Below are positions 1 to 7,887 of a stretch of DNA of 20,076 nucleotides, piece by piece. The notes under the pieces were generated by a model. The model searched no databases. It saw nothing but the letters and a program-made list of their open reading frames with translations, and was not told the origin of the DNA. The position numbers were made by a program, and so were the translations under genes. The DNA is from a virus. Every line of letters starts with the position of its first letter. The stretch's first letter is position 1. The DNA lies in IMG/VR virus record IMGVR_UViG_3300035670_001497, positions 1 to 20,076 of that record; one strand, written 5' to 3'.

Positions 1-1100
1 AATCCATCATGAATGTATTTGTTGGTACTTAATTGACCATCGGCGTTTCTAAAATAACCGCCGTATTTTGTTGTTGCCCCAAGAATAAGATTTACTACAG
101 CAACATTTGGATTAAATTCTCCAGTGCCTGGTATTATTTCTGGATGTGTTGCGTCTATAAATTTTATTTGAGATGGGGGAAAATTTGTGTTGTAGGCTAT
201 TCCATATTCTTTTACGTTGCACGAAATGATAGCACCATTAGCATCAACTTCAGATACTCTAATGATTGCACCTTCACCAAAAGAGTCTTGAATTTTTAGT
301 GTATCACCAATTTTATATCCTCTACCCTGCTTAATTACTTTTATTTTGCTAACAAGAGGGCTGGCAACACCAGTGATAGTGACAGTATTGTTTCCGTCCA
401 CAAAACTACAAACAATAGTTTCGCCAGGCTCAAACGATCCTGTTATGCTTGCGGTGTTTAAAACTAGTTCGTATGCACCGGTCGACAAAAATGATATTCC
501 ATAAAACCTTTCAACAAAAGCAACCGTGTTTGTTTTTGTTCCTCGAATTTTTTGTGCTCTAATGTTTTTAATATCACCAACAACATTTGTTAATCGCAAA
601 GTTTGATTTTGAATCCATTTTCCATCAGATGTTCGTAAAATGTCTACTTTGGGATAATATAGATATGAATTTGAGTTAAACAGAATTCTAAAAAGAAACT
701 TAAAAGATTTTTCAGTTCCTTTTGCTCCGTAAAATTGTTTGATGTTTTTTAAAACAATCGACGGGTCGGCCTCAAGATTTCTTGGTAAAATTGATAAAAA
801 CTCATTAAATAGATGCTCTTCGTATTCCTCTTCAACCGTATCAATATCTTGATTTTCTAATAATCGTCTTGCCTCATGTAATGGCTGCCCTCTTGAGTCC
901 AACCAAGAGTAATATGCTTCCATAAATTGTATAAATGCTGGATGATCTTCCGATACAAATTCTGGAAATTGCGATTTAACAAATACTGCAACTCCTGGCA
1001 AATCGTTTGTGTTTGATATTGAATTTCCAACACCAACCGGAGATGTCAATGGTATAATATCTTTCTGTGGTCGTTGTATAGATGGTGCAGCAATTATCAT
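1..1100 (-). CDS. Virion/baseplate structural protein, partial (3' end beyond left edge)
   Basis: An open frame runs from an ATG off the left edge, giving 366 visible residues. The ATG overlaps the stop of the gp6-like gene (ATGA), so the two are probably translationally coupled. Residues about 40-160 are helical and contain FPEFV, EAYYSWLD and GTEKSFKFLFRILF, a signature I associate with structural proteins encoded next to gp6 in marine T4-like phages. Residues about 250-305 contain a G-R-G-Y-K-I-G-D followed by G-E-G-A and a second G-containing turn, a beta motif common in phage tail proteins. It probably belongs to the baseplate wedge or tail periphery. A T4 gp7-like role is possible, but I cannot show homology. 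The C-terminus is not in the window. Confidence 0.8.
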   Translation of the reverse strand, partial: MIIAAPSIQRPQKDIIPLTSPVGVGNSISNTNDLPGVAVFVKSQFPEFVSEDHPAFIQFMEAYYSWLDSRGQPLHEARRLLENQDIDTVEEEYEEHLFNEFLSILPRNLEADPSIVLKNIKQFYGAKGTEKSFKFLFRILFNSNSYLYYPKVDILRTSDGKWIQNQTLRLTNVVGDIKNIRAQKIRGTKTNTVAFVERFYGISFLSTGAYELVLNTASITGSFEPGETIVCSFVDGNNTVTITGVASPLVSKIKVIKQGRGYKIGDTLKIQDSFGEGAIIRVSEVDANGAIISCNVKEYGIAYNTNFPPSQIKFIDATHPEIIPGTGEFNPNVAVVNLILGATTKYGGYFRNADGQLSTNKYIHDG

Positions 1101-2905
1101 GACAATCTAACTTTATTCAAATTCACAGTCTCTACAAAAATATCTTCATCTTCGAGTCTTAGTATTTGATTTCTAAAAGCAATCACGTCGTTATTTTTAG
1201 GTAATATAAAAACATCGATGTATATTTGATTGTTAGGTATTCTATCAACCATTATGTTTTGAATGTTGATTTTTCCTGTTGTGTAGTCAACTGTTCCTGC
1301 TGAACTGTTTACAACAATTCTTCTGCCATTTAAGATGTAGTACAAAAATAGTTTTCCTTTTCCATCATCAGCCAACCTAACAGTTGTTCCTTTGTAAACA
1401 AACTCTGTGCTGTTGATTGCAGAGTTGTCGTTGGTTGCATCACCTTTATCAATAGGATTGTTGAGTGCAATTTCTTGACTGAATGTTGTGTAAAATGGGG
1501 GTATAATTCTATACTTGACTGTGATGTTGGTTGTGTTGCTTTCTATAGAAGGATCTAATCCATCTATTTGCCTAACAAGTTTTGATTGTCTGAAATCCGA
1601 ATCAAAACCAGATAAATTAAGAGTTCTAAAGCGTTTAATGCCATCAACAACAAGATTTTTAATATCACCATCTTGTTTGTTTGTTTTGTCTGCAAAGAAA
1701 GATACTTTGCTTGATACTGTTATATACAAATAATCTGGCTCTAATATCTCAACATCTAGCGCAAGAATACTTCTAGGCTTAATAAAATTTTCAATCAATC
1801 TAGTTTTGTCATCTGTATTAAATGCATATCCAGATTTAGGTTTAATAGAACAAAATACTTTACCATACACGGGAGGATCTGCCTCATCACCACCCCACAC
1901 TCGAATATGTTCTATTGATGGTATATCACGCTTCAATAATGTTTCATAGTCTAATTTTGTTACCACTCGATTTTGTGATGTGTATGCTCTTGGTGCAACC
2001 AGCTTTATAGACTCTAAAGATTCCTGCTCAACAAAACCAGATGCTGGAGATGTGCACACTAAAGTTGCTGTTGCACCACCTGTTACATTAATTGAACGAG
2101 TTGATACAAAATTTCGTGCACCTTCCGGCTCTTTTCCTGCCGAGACCAGATAGTCCAGTTTAACTATGTTGCCATTCTCTAGTGCTTTTCCTAAAATGCC
2201 ATCACCAAATACAACCTCATATAAACCATCTTCATATGGTTGAATAAAATATATTGGCGTTGTCGGAGACAAAAGATTCACATCATCAGCAAGAGTAAAC
2301 ACTTGTTCCAGTGAATTAGAGGCCGAGGTAATAACAGTTATTACCAAAGACGACAAATCAACCATTTGATTGGGAATTACATATCTTTGTTTAATTGGCA
2401 AGTTGTTGTCTACAGTATATGTGTGAACTAATCTTGTTCCTTGTATCAACGAAACATTTCTAGCAACATATTTTCCTGCCGAATTAATTTCTATGAATAA
2501 TGGGCTTTCCAATACAAAATCAAATCGTTTGTTATTTACATAAGATGCAAAGGCATTATCTCGTGTTAGGTACAGTCGGCTTTGGGCAACAGATGGTGTG
2601 TTTGGAGTTATTGTTATGTCAACTATTGCTTTATGACTTTTTACGCTATATGGTACATATCCTAAATGTTTTGCTCGTGATGTCACAGATTCACGCAACG
2701 AGGCGCTATCTAAAAACATTTCACTAGCCAACATGTTTAGGTAAAATCCATTGTATGTTGTGTTGTATGCAAGAACGTCCAAAAGAACGGACAACGAAGT
2801 GCCGTCAAAGTTGTAGTCCTTAAATTGATCTTGGGACTTTAAAAAATCTTTAAGATTGTTTTTTACAGTATCAAAGTCCAATGAGTTCAATTTTATGTGT
2901 GACAT
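1097..2905 (-). CDS. 6: Baseplate wedge protein, T4 gp6-like
   Basis: The product is 602 residues; T4 gp6 is about 660. The N-terminus (residues 10-85) has the helical signature of gp6 in cyanophage-type T4-like phages, including FDGTSLSVLLDVLAYNTTYN and SRAKHLGYVPYS. The middle (about 260-380) looks like a baseplate-J type fold, with GGATATL, a proline/arginine VAPRAYTSQNRVVTKLDYE stretch and IEHIRVWGG. In T4, gp6 dimers form the ring that joins the wedges of the baseplate. The start ATG shares one base with the stop of the gp25-like gene (TAATG), and its own stop overlaps the next ATG. The three genes are therefore one translationally coupled late unit. Gene symbol follows the T4 nomenclature. 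Confidence 0.93.
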   Translation of the reverse strand: MSHIKLNSLDFDTVKNNLKDFLKSQDQFKDYNFDGTSLSVLLDVLAYNTTYNGFYLNMLASEMFLDSASLRESVTSRAKHLGYVPYSVKSHKAIVDITITPNTPSVAQSRLYLTRDNAFASYVNNKRFDFVLESPLFIEINSAGKYVARNVSLIQGTRLVHTYTVDNNLPIKQRYVIPNQMVDLSSLVITVITSASNSLEQVFTLADDVNLLSPTTPIYFIQPYEDGLYEVVFGDGILGKALENGNIVKLDYLVSAGKEPEGARNFVSTRSINVTGGATATLVCTSPASGFVEQESLESIKLVAPRAYTSQNRVVTKLDYETLLKRDIPSIEHIRVWGGDEADPPVYGKVFCSIKPKSGYAFNTDDKTRLIENFIKPRSILALDVEILEPDYLYITVSSKVSFFADKTNKQDGDIKNLVVDGIKRFRTLNLSGFDSDFRQSKLVRQIDGLDPSIESNTTNITVKYRIIPPFYTTFSQEIALNNPIDKGDATNDNSAINSTEFVYKGTTVRLADDGKGKLFLYYILNGRRIVVNSSAGTVDYTTGKINIQNIMVDRIPNNQIYIDVFILPKNNDVIAFRNQILRLEDEDIFVETVNLNKVRLS

Positions 2906-3297
2906 TATCGAAGCCTTTCTAAGAAAAAGTCTACCGTTGTAACATCAGATAATTGATCGATTGCAAAAAGCAACACAACACTGTATCCATTCTCATCTGG
3001 CGCAACATTAACGGAAAGTGAAATAATTTTTACTCTTGGTTCATATGCAACAATAGTATCTTTAATTGCAAGCTCTATTGAGTGTTGTGTTAGTGGCGTA
3101 ATTGGCTCAAACAAAAGTTGCTTTAAGTTTGCTCCCATGTTTGGTTGAAACAACCTTTCATATTGTCCGGTCAGCATTAAATTACGAATGGATCTTTTTA
3201 CAGCATCCGCATCCTTCAACAACACTATATCTCCAGATATAGGATGTGGAACAAAATCAAAATCCAAATCTGTTATTTTTCTGACAGTATCTACCAT
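2905..3297 (-). CDS. 25: Baseplate wedge protein, gp25/GPW family
   Basis: This gene encodes 130 residues from the ATG; an in-frame TTG two codons upstream would give 132, the length of T4 gp25. It shows the GPW_gp25 pattern: an N-terminal TDLDFDFVPHPISGDI, then a helix with VKRSIRNLMLTGQYERLFQP, NMGANLKQLLFEP, and a C-terminal strand pair around PRVKIISLSV. In T4, gp25 nucleates sheath assembly in the wedge; despite the historical 'lysozyme' label it is structural. No clear Shine-Dalgarno is present. The upstream region has a late-promoter-like element about 30 bases before the start. It sits between gp5-like and gp6-like genes, as expected for a baseplate cluster. Confidence 0.92.
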   Translation of the reverse strand: MVDTVRKITDLDFDFVPHPISGDIVLLKDADAVKRSIRNLMLTGQYERLFQPNMGANLKQLLFEPITPLTQHSIELAIKDTIVAYEPRVKIISLSVNVAPDENGYSVVLLFAIDQLSDVTTVDFFLERLR

Positions 3298-3327
3298 GGA
3301 CAATCAGGCAAGTATAAACATACAAGA

Positions 3328-3335
3328 TATTTATT
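3328..3335 (-). promoter_or_regulatory. T4-like late promoter candidate before gp25
   Basis: Minus-strand AATAAATA matches the T4 late element TATAAATA at 7 of 8 positions and lies about 30 bases upstream of the gp25 ATG, in the only gap between the gp5-like and gp25 genes. Together with the perfect copy upstream of gp5 it supports late transcription by a sigma55-type factor. No such factor is seen in this window. Confidence 0.5.
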
Positions 3336-3373
3336 GCTCTTTATTTAAGGGCTTTGCTTGAAATTGGTATCTG

Positions 3374-6166
3374 CTATGCTTTTTTGGATCGAGTCTTTTT
3401 ATCTTGAACAGATACGGTAGTTGGGGCGTTATCATAAGTTTTGCTATTAACTCCTCGTGTGCTATTGATTGATGCTCGTCTAGTTGTTATTTCAGCATCC
3501 CTATCTGCTTGTGATATTTGTCCAGGTGCCTCTGTTGATGTGGCAGTCACAGCAGTGGTTCCAACTTTTGATTCTACTTTTGGATCATACGCTGCATTAA
3601 ATTGGTGTCGTGAAGCGGCATTTACAATAAAATGTGATGCCTTTTCTACAGAGCCATTTTTAATAACAAGAAACATATTTTTTGGATATTGTGCACCAGG
3701 CTTGCCCCATCTGCAAAGATGTCGTCCATCACCCTCAAATGTGGTGTATGTTACTGGTTTATCAAGCAGTTTTCCTCTAACAAATACAGGCCGTGTTTCA
3801 ATCCACTCTGTTGTTGTTCCGCTAATTTGTAGATACTTAACTTTAATTGCTTCTGTTTCTCCAGTATCAACGGCTTCATACAATTCATGATTAGAACCAG
3901 AATGTGAAAGTGTACATAAGTTTCCGTTGCTTTCTGATGTTGGCTTATACACATCGCCTATAGCACCAGTTGGAAACAAATATCCAAATTTTGGTGATGC
4001 ACTGCCTGCTTCTTCGCTGCCGGCTTCTGGACCAGGTTTTGTAACATCAAAATCTTCTATGATTCTATCAAACATTTGTGCGCCTGTTAAACATTGATGT
4101 CTAACTGCGGAGTCTAATATGATTAACGGAGTCACGGCGCTTGCAACATCAGTTACACCAACAATATCCCATATAAGCTGTTTTGGATATGCTTTGCCAG
4201 GTTTTGGCCAGCGCCACATTCTTCTTCCATCCAAGAACACATCTGCTCTAGGCGCACCAAACATATTTGTTATTTCAGCACCACGAATGTGTTTTGGTCT
4301 AACAACTTCCCATTCAGTTATTTGGCCGTCTGGGTGAGCATACTTAATATACACAGGCTCAAGTTCTCCTGTTGGTATCGCTTCAAATAGCTTATGCTCA
4401 CCCATTCCTTCAGATAGCGTAACAAGATTTTTATCGCTGTCTGATATTGGTTTCCATACTGCTCCTATACCACCTTCAGGAATCAAGAAGCCATATTTTA
4501 AAGAAGCATCTTCTGTTGTTTCTTTGTACCAATCTTCGTTATCAGCTTTGTTTTTTTCTACAAGAGATGGTATAGGAATGCCAGGATAAAAATCATGAAT
4601 GGCAGGAATGGCGGCAACCGCAAGATGTGACACCAAAAACAGACTGTTTATCTCAAATGACACCATATTAACTGTTGTAAAACCACCGCCGAATCCTTGC
4701 ATAGTAATATCTGGTGCACACAGGTCTATGCCAACTTTTGATTTTATTTGTACCTTTTCGTCAGATTCGATGACTATTGTTTTGGCAGCCTTAATGTGCA
4801 ACTCACCATCTTTAACACAAAGATAAGCGCCGGCGCCAACGTGAGTCATAGAAATATCTTCTATGAGAGAATATGTTCCTCCCTTAATTCTACTGTATGC
4901 ATCTTTATCAACATTTGTTGTTAAATTTTCACCAACTTGTTGCATCAAGTTTGCGCCACTGTTTAATATGATGCCAGTTGTGCCTTTAATCTTTACTGCT
5001 TCCATTGCTGAAGCGTTTATGTTTTTGGCAGATGATAAGAAATAATCCTCTATAACAAAATTGTAATCGGACTTCTTTACCTTTGTAACTTGTGTTCCGT
5101 CTGGATGTATTTCTCTAAATGTGCCCGAACGATGATACCAATGCAATCTTTCTGCACCAGGAGTATCATCAACTTCAATAAAGTGGCCAGATTCAGACTC
5201 GTACACATGGTTAAATGGATACTTGGCATCATATGGTGTTTCTGGCTCTTCAAATGCCGCAGGCTCAACCGTGGTATCAAGACCAACACCGGACGAGTCG
5301 TAACCTGCTGCCTCACCAGTTTCTAACATTCCTTTTTTAAGACCAACTATTGTTTGATCAATATTTTCATTTCGTGACAGTCTTGATGTTACAGGCTCCA
5401 TTAATCTATCCTGTAACGGATATGGCGACAGTGTTGGTGGGTTTATTTCTTCTTTGTCTTTTGGTGTACCATCAGGATTAAACAATTTTAAAATCGAATC
5501 AAGCACAATACCGATTGTTGCTAGTATGCCAGATCCACCACCAAAAACAGTTCGTCTAAAAAGACTGATGTTTGATTGTATGATTAAGCCAGCATCACTG
5601 ACATCATACGAACCGTCTTTGTTTAAATCATATTTGCAATTTTCTGGATCAAAAGTTTTTGCCAATTCACCAAAGACACTTGTGTTGCCAGGAACTTTTT
5701 CCTCATCATAAAATCGACCCTTCTTTTCTGCTTCACCAGAAGTGTCTTGAGAATCTTCTGATTCTCCACCAGAGGCCTGTGCTGATAAATCGGGAGGTCT
5801 AGGATGAGAGTCTGGAGAAATGTCCTCGGGTTTAGTTGGATCTCCAAACCCTAAATTAAGATCGGCAGGCTTTTCATCAATACCTGGAATGTAACCACAT
5901 ACTATTGGGCGCTGAGCCTCAGGACCGTCCATGAAAAAGCCCCACACCCAATCACCCTCTTTTAATCCAACTGGGTTTCTGCCATTATCAAAAGGTATAC
6001 TAACTGCTGCCCAGGGAAGTTCTTCGGGAGGAATTTTTTGTTTATCTTCTGAGTGCCAACCAAAGATTCGGACTTTAACACGACCAAGCATGATAGGATC
6101 TTTACGATCTTCTACCACACCTTTCCACCAAATAAATTGATCTTTACCTAAGAATCTTGAGTCCAT
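3374..6166 (-). CDS. 5: Baseplate central spike/hub, T4 gp5-like, with EF-hand loop and duplicated C-terminal module
   Basis: The product is 930 residues, much longer than T4 gp5 (575). Residues 1-100 form the gp5 N-terminal OB-fold, with a WWKGVVEDRKDP start, LGRVKVRIFGWH and GDWVWGFFMDGPEAQRPIVCG. Residues about 105-160 are an acidic, low-complexity linker. Residues 180-191 (DLNKDGSYDVSD) form a complete EF-hand/dockerin-type calcium loop. I see no lysozyme domain where T4 gp5 has one. Residues about 310-500 (GHFIEVDD, HWYHRSGTFREIHPDGT, then alternating short strands) resemble the gp5/VgrG beta-helix spike. Residues 557-692 and 727-855 are two diverged copies of one module. The C-terminus is basic (TRSKKA). 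It is expected to pierce the outer membrane at the tail tip. The start follows a perfect late-promoter element, and no clear Shine-Dalgarno is visible. Confidence 0.9.
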   Translation of the reverse strand: MDSRFLGKDQFIWWKGVVEDRKDPIMLGRVKVRIFGWHSEDKQKIPPEELPWAAVSIPFDNGRNPVGLKEGDWVWGFFMDGPEAQRPIVCGYIPGIDEKPADLNLGFGDPTKPEDISPDSHPRPPDLSAQASGGESEDSQDTSGEAEKKGRFYDEEKVPGNTSVFGELAKTFDPENCKYDLNKDGSYDVSDAGLIIQSNISLFRRTVFGGGSGILATIGIVLDSILKLFNPDGTPKDKEEINPPTLSPYPLQDRLMEPVTSRLSRNENIDQTIVGLKKGMLETGEAAGYDSSGVGLDTTVEPAAFEEPETPYDAKYPFNHVYESESGHFIEVDDTPGAERLHWYHRSGTFREIHPDGTQVTKVKKSDYNFVIEDYFLSSAKNINASAMEAVKIKGTTGIILNSGANLMQQVGENLTTNVDKDAYSRIKGGTYSLIEDISMTHVGAGAYLCVKDGELHIKAAKTIVIESDEKVQIKSKVGIDLCAPDITMQGFGGGFTTVNMVSFEINSLFLVSHLAVAAIPAIHDFYPGIPIPSLVEKNKADNEDWYKETTEDASLKYGFLIPEGGIGAVWKPISDSDKNLVTLSEGMGEHKLFEAIPTGELEPVYIKYAHPDGQITEWEVVRPKHIRGAEITNMFGAPRADVFLDGRRMWRWPKPGKAYPKQLIWDIVGVTDVASAVTPLIILDSAVRHQCLTGAQMFDRIIEDFDVTKPGPEAGSEEAGSASPKFGYLFPTGAIGDVYKPTSESNGNLCTLSHSGSNHELYEAVDTGETEAIKVKYLQISGTTTEWIETRPVFVRGKLLDKPVTYTTFEGDGRHLCRWGKPGAQYPKNMFLVIKNGSVEKASHFIVNAASRHQFNAAYDPKVESKVGTTAVTATSTEAPGQISQADRDAEITTRRASINSTRGVNSKTYDNAPTTVSVQDKKTRSKKA
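3602..4498 (-). repeat. Duplicated protein module in the gp5-like C-terminus
   Basis: Two copies (residues about 557-692 and 727-855) share an ordered set of motifs. YGFLIPEGGIGAVWKP aligns with FGYLFPTGAIGDVYKP, HKLFEAIPTGE with HELYEAVDTGE, TEWEVVRPKHIRG with TEWIETRPVFVRG, RWPKPGKAYPK with RWGKPGAQYPK, and SAVRHQ with SASRHQ-like AASRHQ. The copies are joined by a proline/glutamate/glycine linker. The DNA of the copies has diverged, so the duplication is old. Confidence 0.85.
5594..5629 (-). other. EF-hand/dockerin-type calcium loop in the gp5-like protein
   Basis: The twelve residues D-L-N-K-D-G-S-Y-D-V-S-D place Asp, Asn, Asp, Gly, Asp and Asp at loop positions 1, 3, 5, 6, 9 and 12. This is the canonical calcium-coordinating pattern, and it is followed by a hydrophobic helix (AGLIIQ) as in dockerin repeats. 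Only one loop is clear. Confidence 0.75.
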
Positions 6167-6169
6167 AAA

Positions 6170-6206
6170 AGCCGCTAATCACATCTCTTGTGTATTTATA
6201 GCGGCT
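6170..6206. promoter_or_regulatory. Inverted repeat spanning the gp5 leader
   Basis: AGCCGCTA (6170-6177) pairs with TAGCGGCT (6199-6206), an eight-pair stem around 21 bases. It lies directly upstream of the gp5-like ATG and just after the stop of the preceding gene. The late-promoter box lies partly in the far arm, so transcripts from it would carry only one arm, while read-through transcripts would form the hairpin. It may act as a terminator or a translation block for read-through RNA. Confidence 0.55.
6193..6200 (-). promoter_or_regulatory. T4-type late promoter (TATAAATA) before gp5
   Basis: The minus strand carries a perfect TATAAATA followed by C, the T4 late-promoter -10 element, 26 bases before the ATG of the gp5-like gene. 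No -35 is needed for this class. Its position before the first baseplate gene fits a late unit. Confidence 0.7.
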
Positions 6207-6207
6207 C

Positions 6208-6648
6208 CTATGGCATCTCAGATTCTGGAGGTGGATTCAAATCCTCTTCTCTAGTGTGCTCATCACAGGCAGCATAGTACCAAACTGATCCTCGAACACT
6301 TCCAGTTTTACCACACTGCTCACAAGTAACGGCACTCTTTTTTGATGCCTCTTGAATTAAAGATTCTATTGTCTCGTCATAATAAGAAACATAGAACCTT
6401 AATGTTCCATACTTTTCTTTTACTTGAAGTGCCACAATTTGCTCGGCGGCCTCTGGCGACAGTGTATTCAGATGTGCCTGAATTTTTTCACTAAGCTCAA
6501 CAAGCAGGTCTGCCCAACCATCACCACATTCAAACCCAAATGCTATAGGATGAAAAGGTTGTGTGCCAATCTTATCTCGTTCCTCCTCCATAGAATCATA
6601 TAGAGAAGGACATGCCTCAATTATCCTCTGTGTGTTTTCATCGTTCAT
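6208..6648 (-). CDS. Conserved phage zinc-ribbon protein, function unknown
   Basis: The product is 146 residues from the ATG that follows the upstream stop in a TAA-T-ATG junction; a longer frame would overlap the neighbour by about 60 bases and is rejected. The middle carries FGFECGDGWADLLVELSEK and VKEKYGTLRFYVSYYDE. The C-terminal part has C109-x2-C112 and C128-x2-H131, a likely zinc ribbon. I recognise this combination (GWADLL, KEKYGTLRFY, then CEQCG) as a family of phage proteins without assigned function. The end is proline- and glutamate-rich. It is the last gene of the 7611-6208 unit, just before the late region. Confidence 0.8.
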   Translation of the reverse strand: MNDENTQRIIEACPSLYDSMEEERDKIGTQPFHPIAFGFECGDGWADLLVELSEKIQAHLNTLSPEAAEQIVALQVKEKYGTLRFYVSYYDETIESLIQEASKKSAVTCEQCGKTGSVRGSVWYYAACDEHTREEDLNPPPESEMP

Positions 6649-6649
6649 A

Positions 6650-6952
6650 TTACATACAGTCCTGCATATCCATGTTTTCCATTGTTTTGGAGTCTTGAGA
6701 TTCCATAACAAAAAACATTTTTTGATAAAGCTCTCTAATTGCCTTGGCTCGCTTTGCCATATCTAGTAGCTTACTTTCTTTCTTATTTCTAAAAGCTCGA
6801 ATGATGTCATCTTCATCAATCATGAAGCCAATCTTCATTTGTACATAATCCAAAGCCTTTCGATTTCCGGTACGCATCATTTCGTGTAAATCAGTTGCGT
6901 CAGGAAACAAACTCTTTGCCTCTTTCATTAATGCCATGTTAAACTTAATCAT
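6650..6952 (-). CDS. Hypothetical phage protein, 100 aa
   Basis: It starts at an ATG with a strong Shine-Dalgarno (AGGAGA, five bases before). The protein is mainly helical and basic in the middle (RNKKESKLLDMAKRAKAIREL) with a methionine-rich tail (MENMDMQDCM). No motif is recognised. It ends one base before the start of the zinc-ribbon gene, suggesting coupled translation, and follows the MGCDIH gene by 14 bases. Confidence 0.75.
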   Translation of the reverse strand: MIKFNMALMKEAKSLFPDATDLHEMMRTGNRKALDYVQMKIGFMIDEDDIIRAFRNKKESKLLDMAKRAKAIRELYQKMFFVMESQDSKTMENMDMQDCM

Positions 6953-6966
6953 AATAATCTCCTATA

Positions 6967-7611
6967 TTAAGAGTCAAACCAACAAACAAGCCTAGTTTTT
7001 ACTTCATATTCACCGCCTTCTCCGGAACAAGACTCCAGTGCCATCATGGTCTTAATTGTTGCATAAAGAGCCAACGAATCATGTTCAGGAAAAGAATACT
7101 GCATTAAAGTTCTTGGGTTTTTTGATTCAATAAATTCAGCCAAAGACTTTCTTTTTTTGCCAGAAAGTTCAGACTCATACATTACAGTATCTAACAAATA
7201 CTTTTTTCTAATATCCATTAATTCAGCCAAACACAGGTATGTTGCTGAATGAAGATCAGGATCTGTAATCATTGTTTTTTCAGCATCAACATATTTTGCT
7301 CCACGATCAGCAACCATCCTTTCTGCCTCTTGTCGTGATACATACCTATCGGAATATCTAAAATGGTTATGATTATTTCCTTCACAATCACACACATTTA
7401 AATAATAGTGATAGCAACAAGTGTAGGACATTTGTGGCGATGTTGGAATACCTTTAGGCATCATGTTTGAGTGATTAAGAGATCTAACACCAGCAAACAA
7501 ACCAAACAGCCTGTAATCCCTACCAAAGCTAATATTTTCGGCAAAACAGTTAGCGAATGGTTCACCGGCGGTATTGTACATCTCAATATATGCATGAATG
7601 TCACAACCCAT
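6967..7611 (-). CDS. Conserved phage protein of the MGCDIH type, function unknown
   Basis: The 214-residue product begins MGCDIHAYIE and continues with RDYRLFGLFAGVRS and a P-K-G-I-P segment. I know this arrangement (MGCDIH...R-Y-LF-LAGVR...G-P) as a widespread, uncharacterised family in tailed phages and some bacteria. The conserved C-D-x-H at the start and a Cys/His-rich stretch (YTCCYHYYLNVCDCEGNNHNH) could bind metal, but no catalytic role is shown. The C-terminal half is helical. It is first in its unit: a good promoter lies about 30 bases upstream, while the Shine-Dalgarno (GGAT) is weak. Confidence 0.82.
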   Translation of the reverse strand: MGCDIHAYIEMYNTAGEPFANCFAENISFGRDYRLFGLFAGVRSLNHSNMMPKGIPTSPQMSYTCCYHYYLNVCDCEGNNHNHFRYSDRYVSRQEAERMVADRGAKYVDAEKTMITDPDLHSATYLCLAELMDIRKKYLLDTVMYESELSGKKRKSLAEFIESKNPRTLMQYSFPEHDSLALYATIKTMMALESCSGEGGEYEVKTRLVCWFDS

Positions 7612-7646
7612 AGTAAATCCATTAAAAGACTTTAATCTATACTCTA

Positions 7647-7675
7647 AGTATATCAGTCTCGGAATTCAAAGTCAA
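7647..7675 (-). promoter_or_regulatory. Sigma70-like promoter for the 7611-6208 unit
   Basis: Minus-strand TTGACT (7675-7670) and TATACT (7652-7647) are separated by 17 bases. Five of six bases match the consensus in each box. The -35 lies in the last codons of the upstream gene and transcription would start about 30 bases before the MGCDIH gene. Confidence 0.65.
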
Positions 7676-7886
7676 GACGAATCGAGGTGATCTTGTTTCT
7701 TTTGGATGAATCCATTTTTTGGAGATCGTCTGACATTTTGCAAAGAATCAAATTGGTAAACTTTGACACATCTTTTGGTAATATCCAAAGTCCAAGCCAA
7801 AATCTTATATTGCCTATCATCGTATTTAATCCACGAAAAATGTGACGAGATAGTATTATTAAATCATTCTCGTCTAATTTTTTCAT
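7653..7886 (-). CDS. Hypothetical protein, 77 aa
   Basis: I chose the ATG that lies one base after the upstream stop (TAA-A-ATG); GAGGAT lies about eleven bases before it. A TTG further upstream would extend it to 96 residues but overlaps the neighbour. The protein has a tryptophan-containing hydrophobic stretch (NIRFWLGLWILP) that could associate with a membrane, flanked by basic helices. No family is recognised. It is the last gene of the 8684-7653 unit, and its end contains the next promoter. Confidence 0.68.
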   Translation of the reverse strand: MKKLDENDLIILSRHIFRGLNTMIGNIRFWLGLWILPKDVSKFTNLILCKMSDDLQKMDSSKRNKITSIRLDFEFRD

Positions 7887-7887
7887 T

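Noticed and set aside
3441-3890. 149-codon plus-strand frame inside the gp5-like gene
   Set aside because: Antisense shadow of a clear structural gene; no recognisable protein features.
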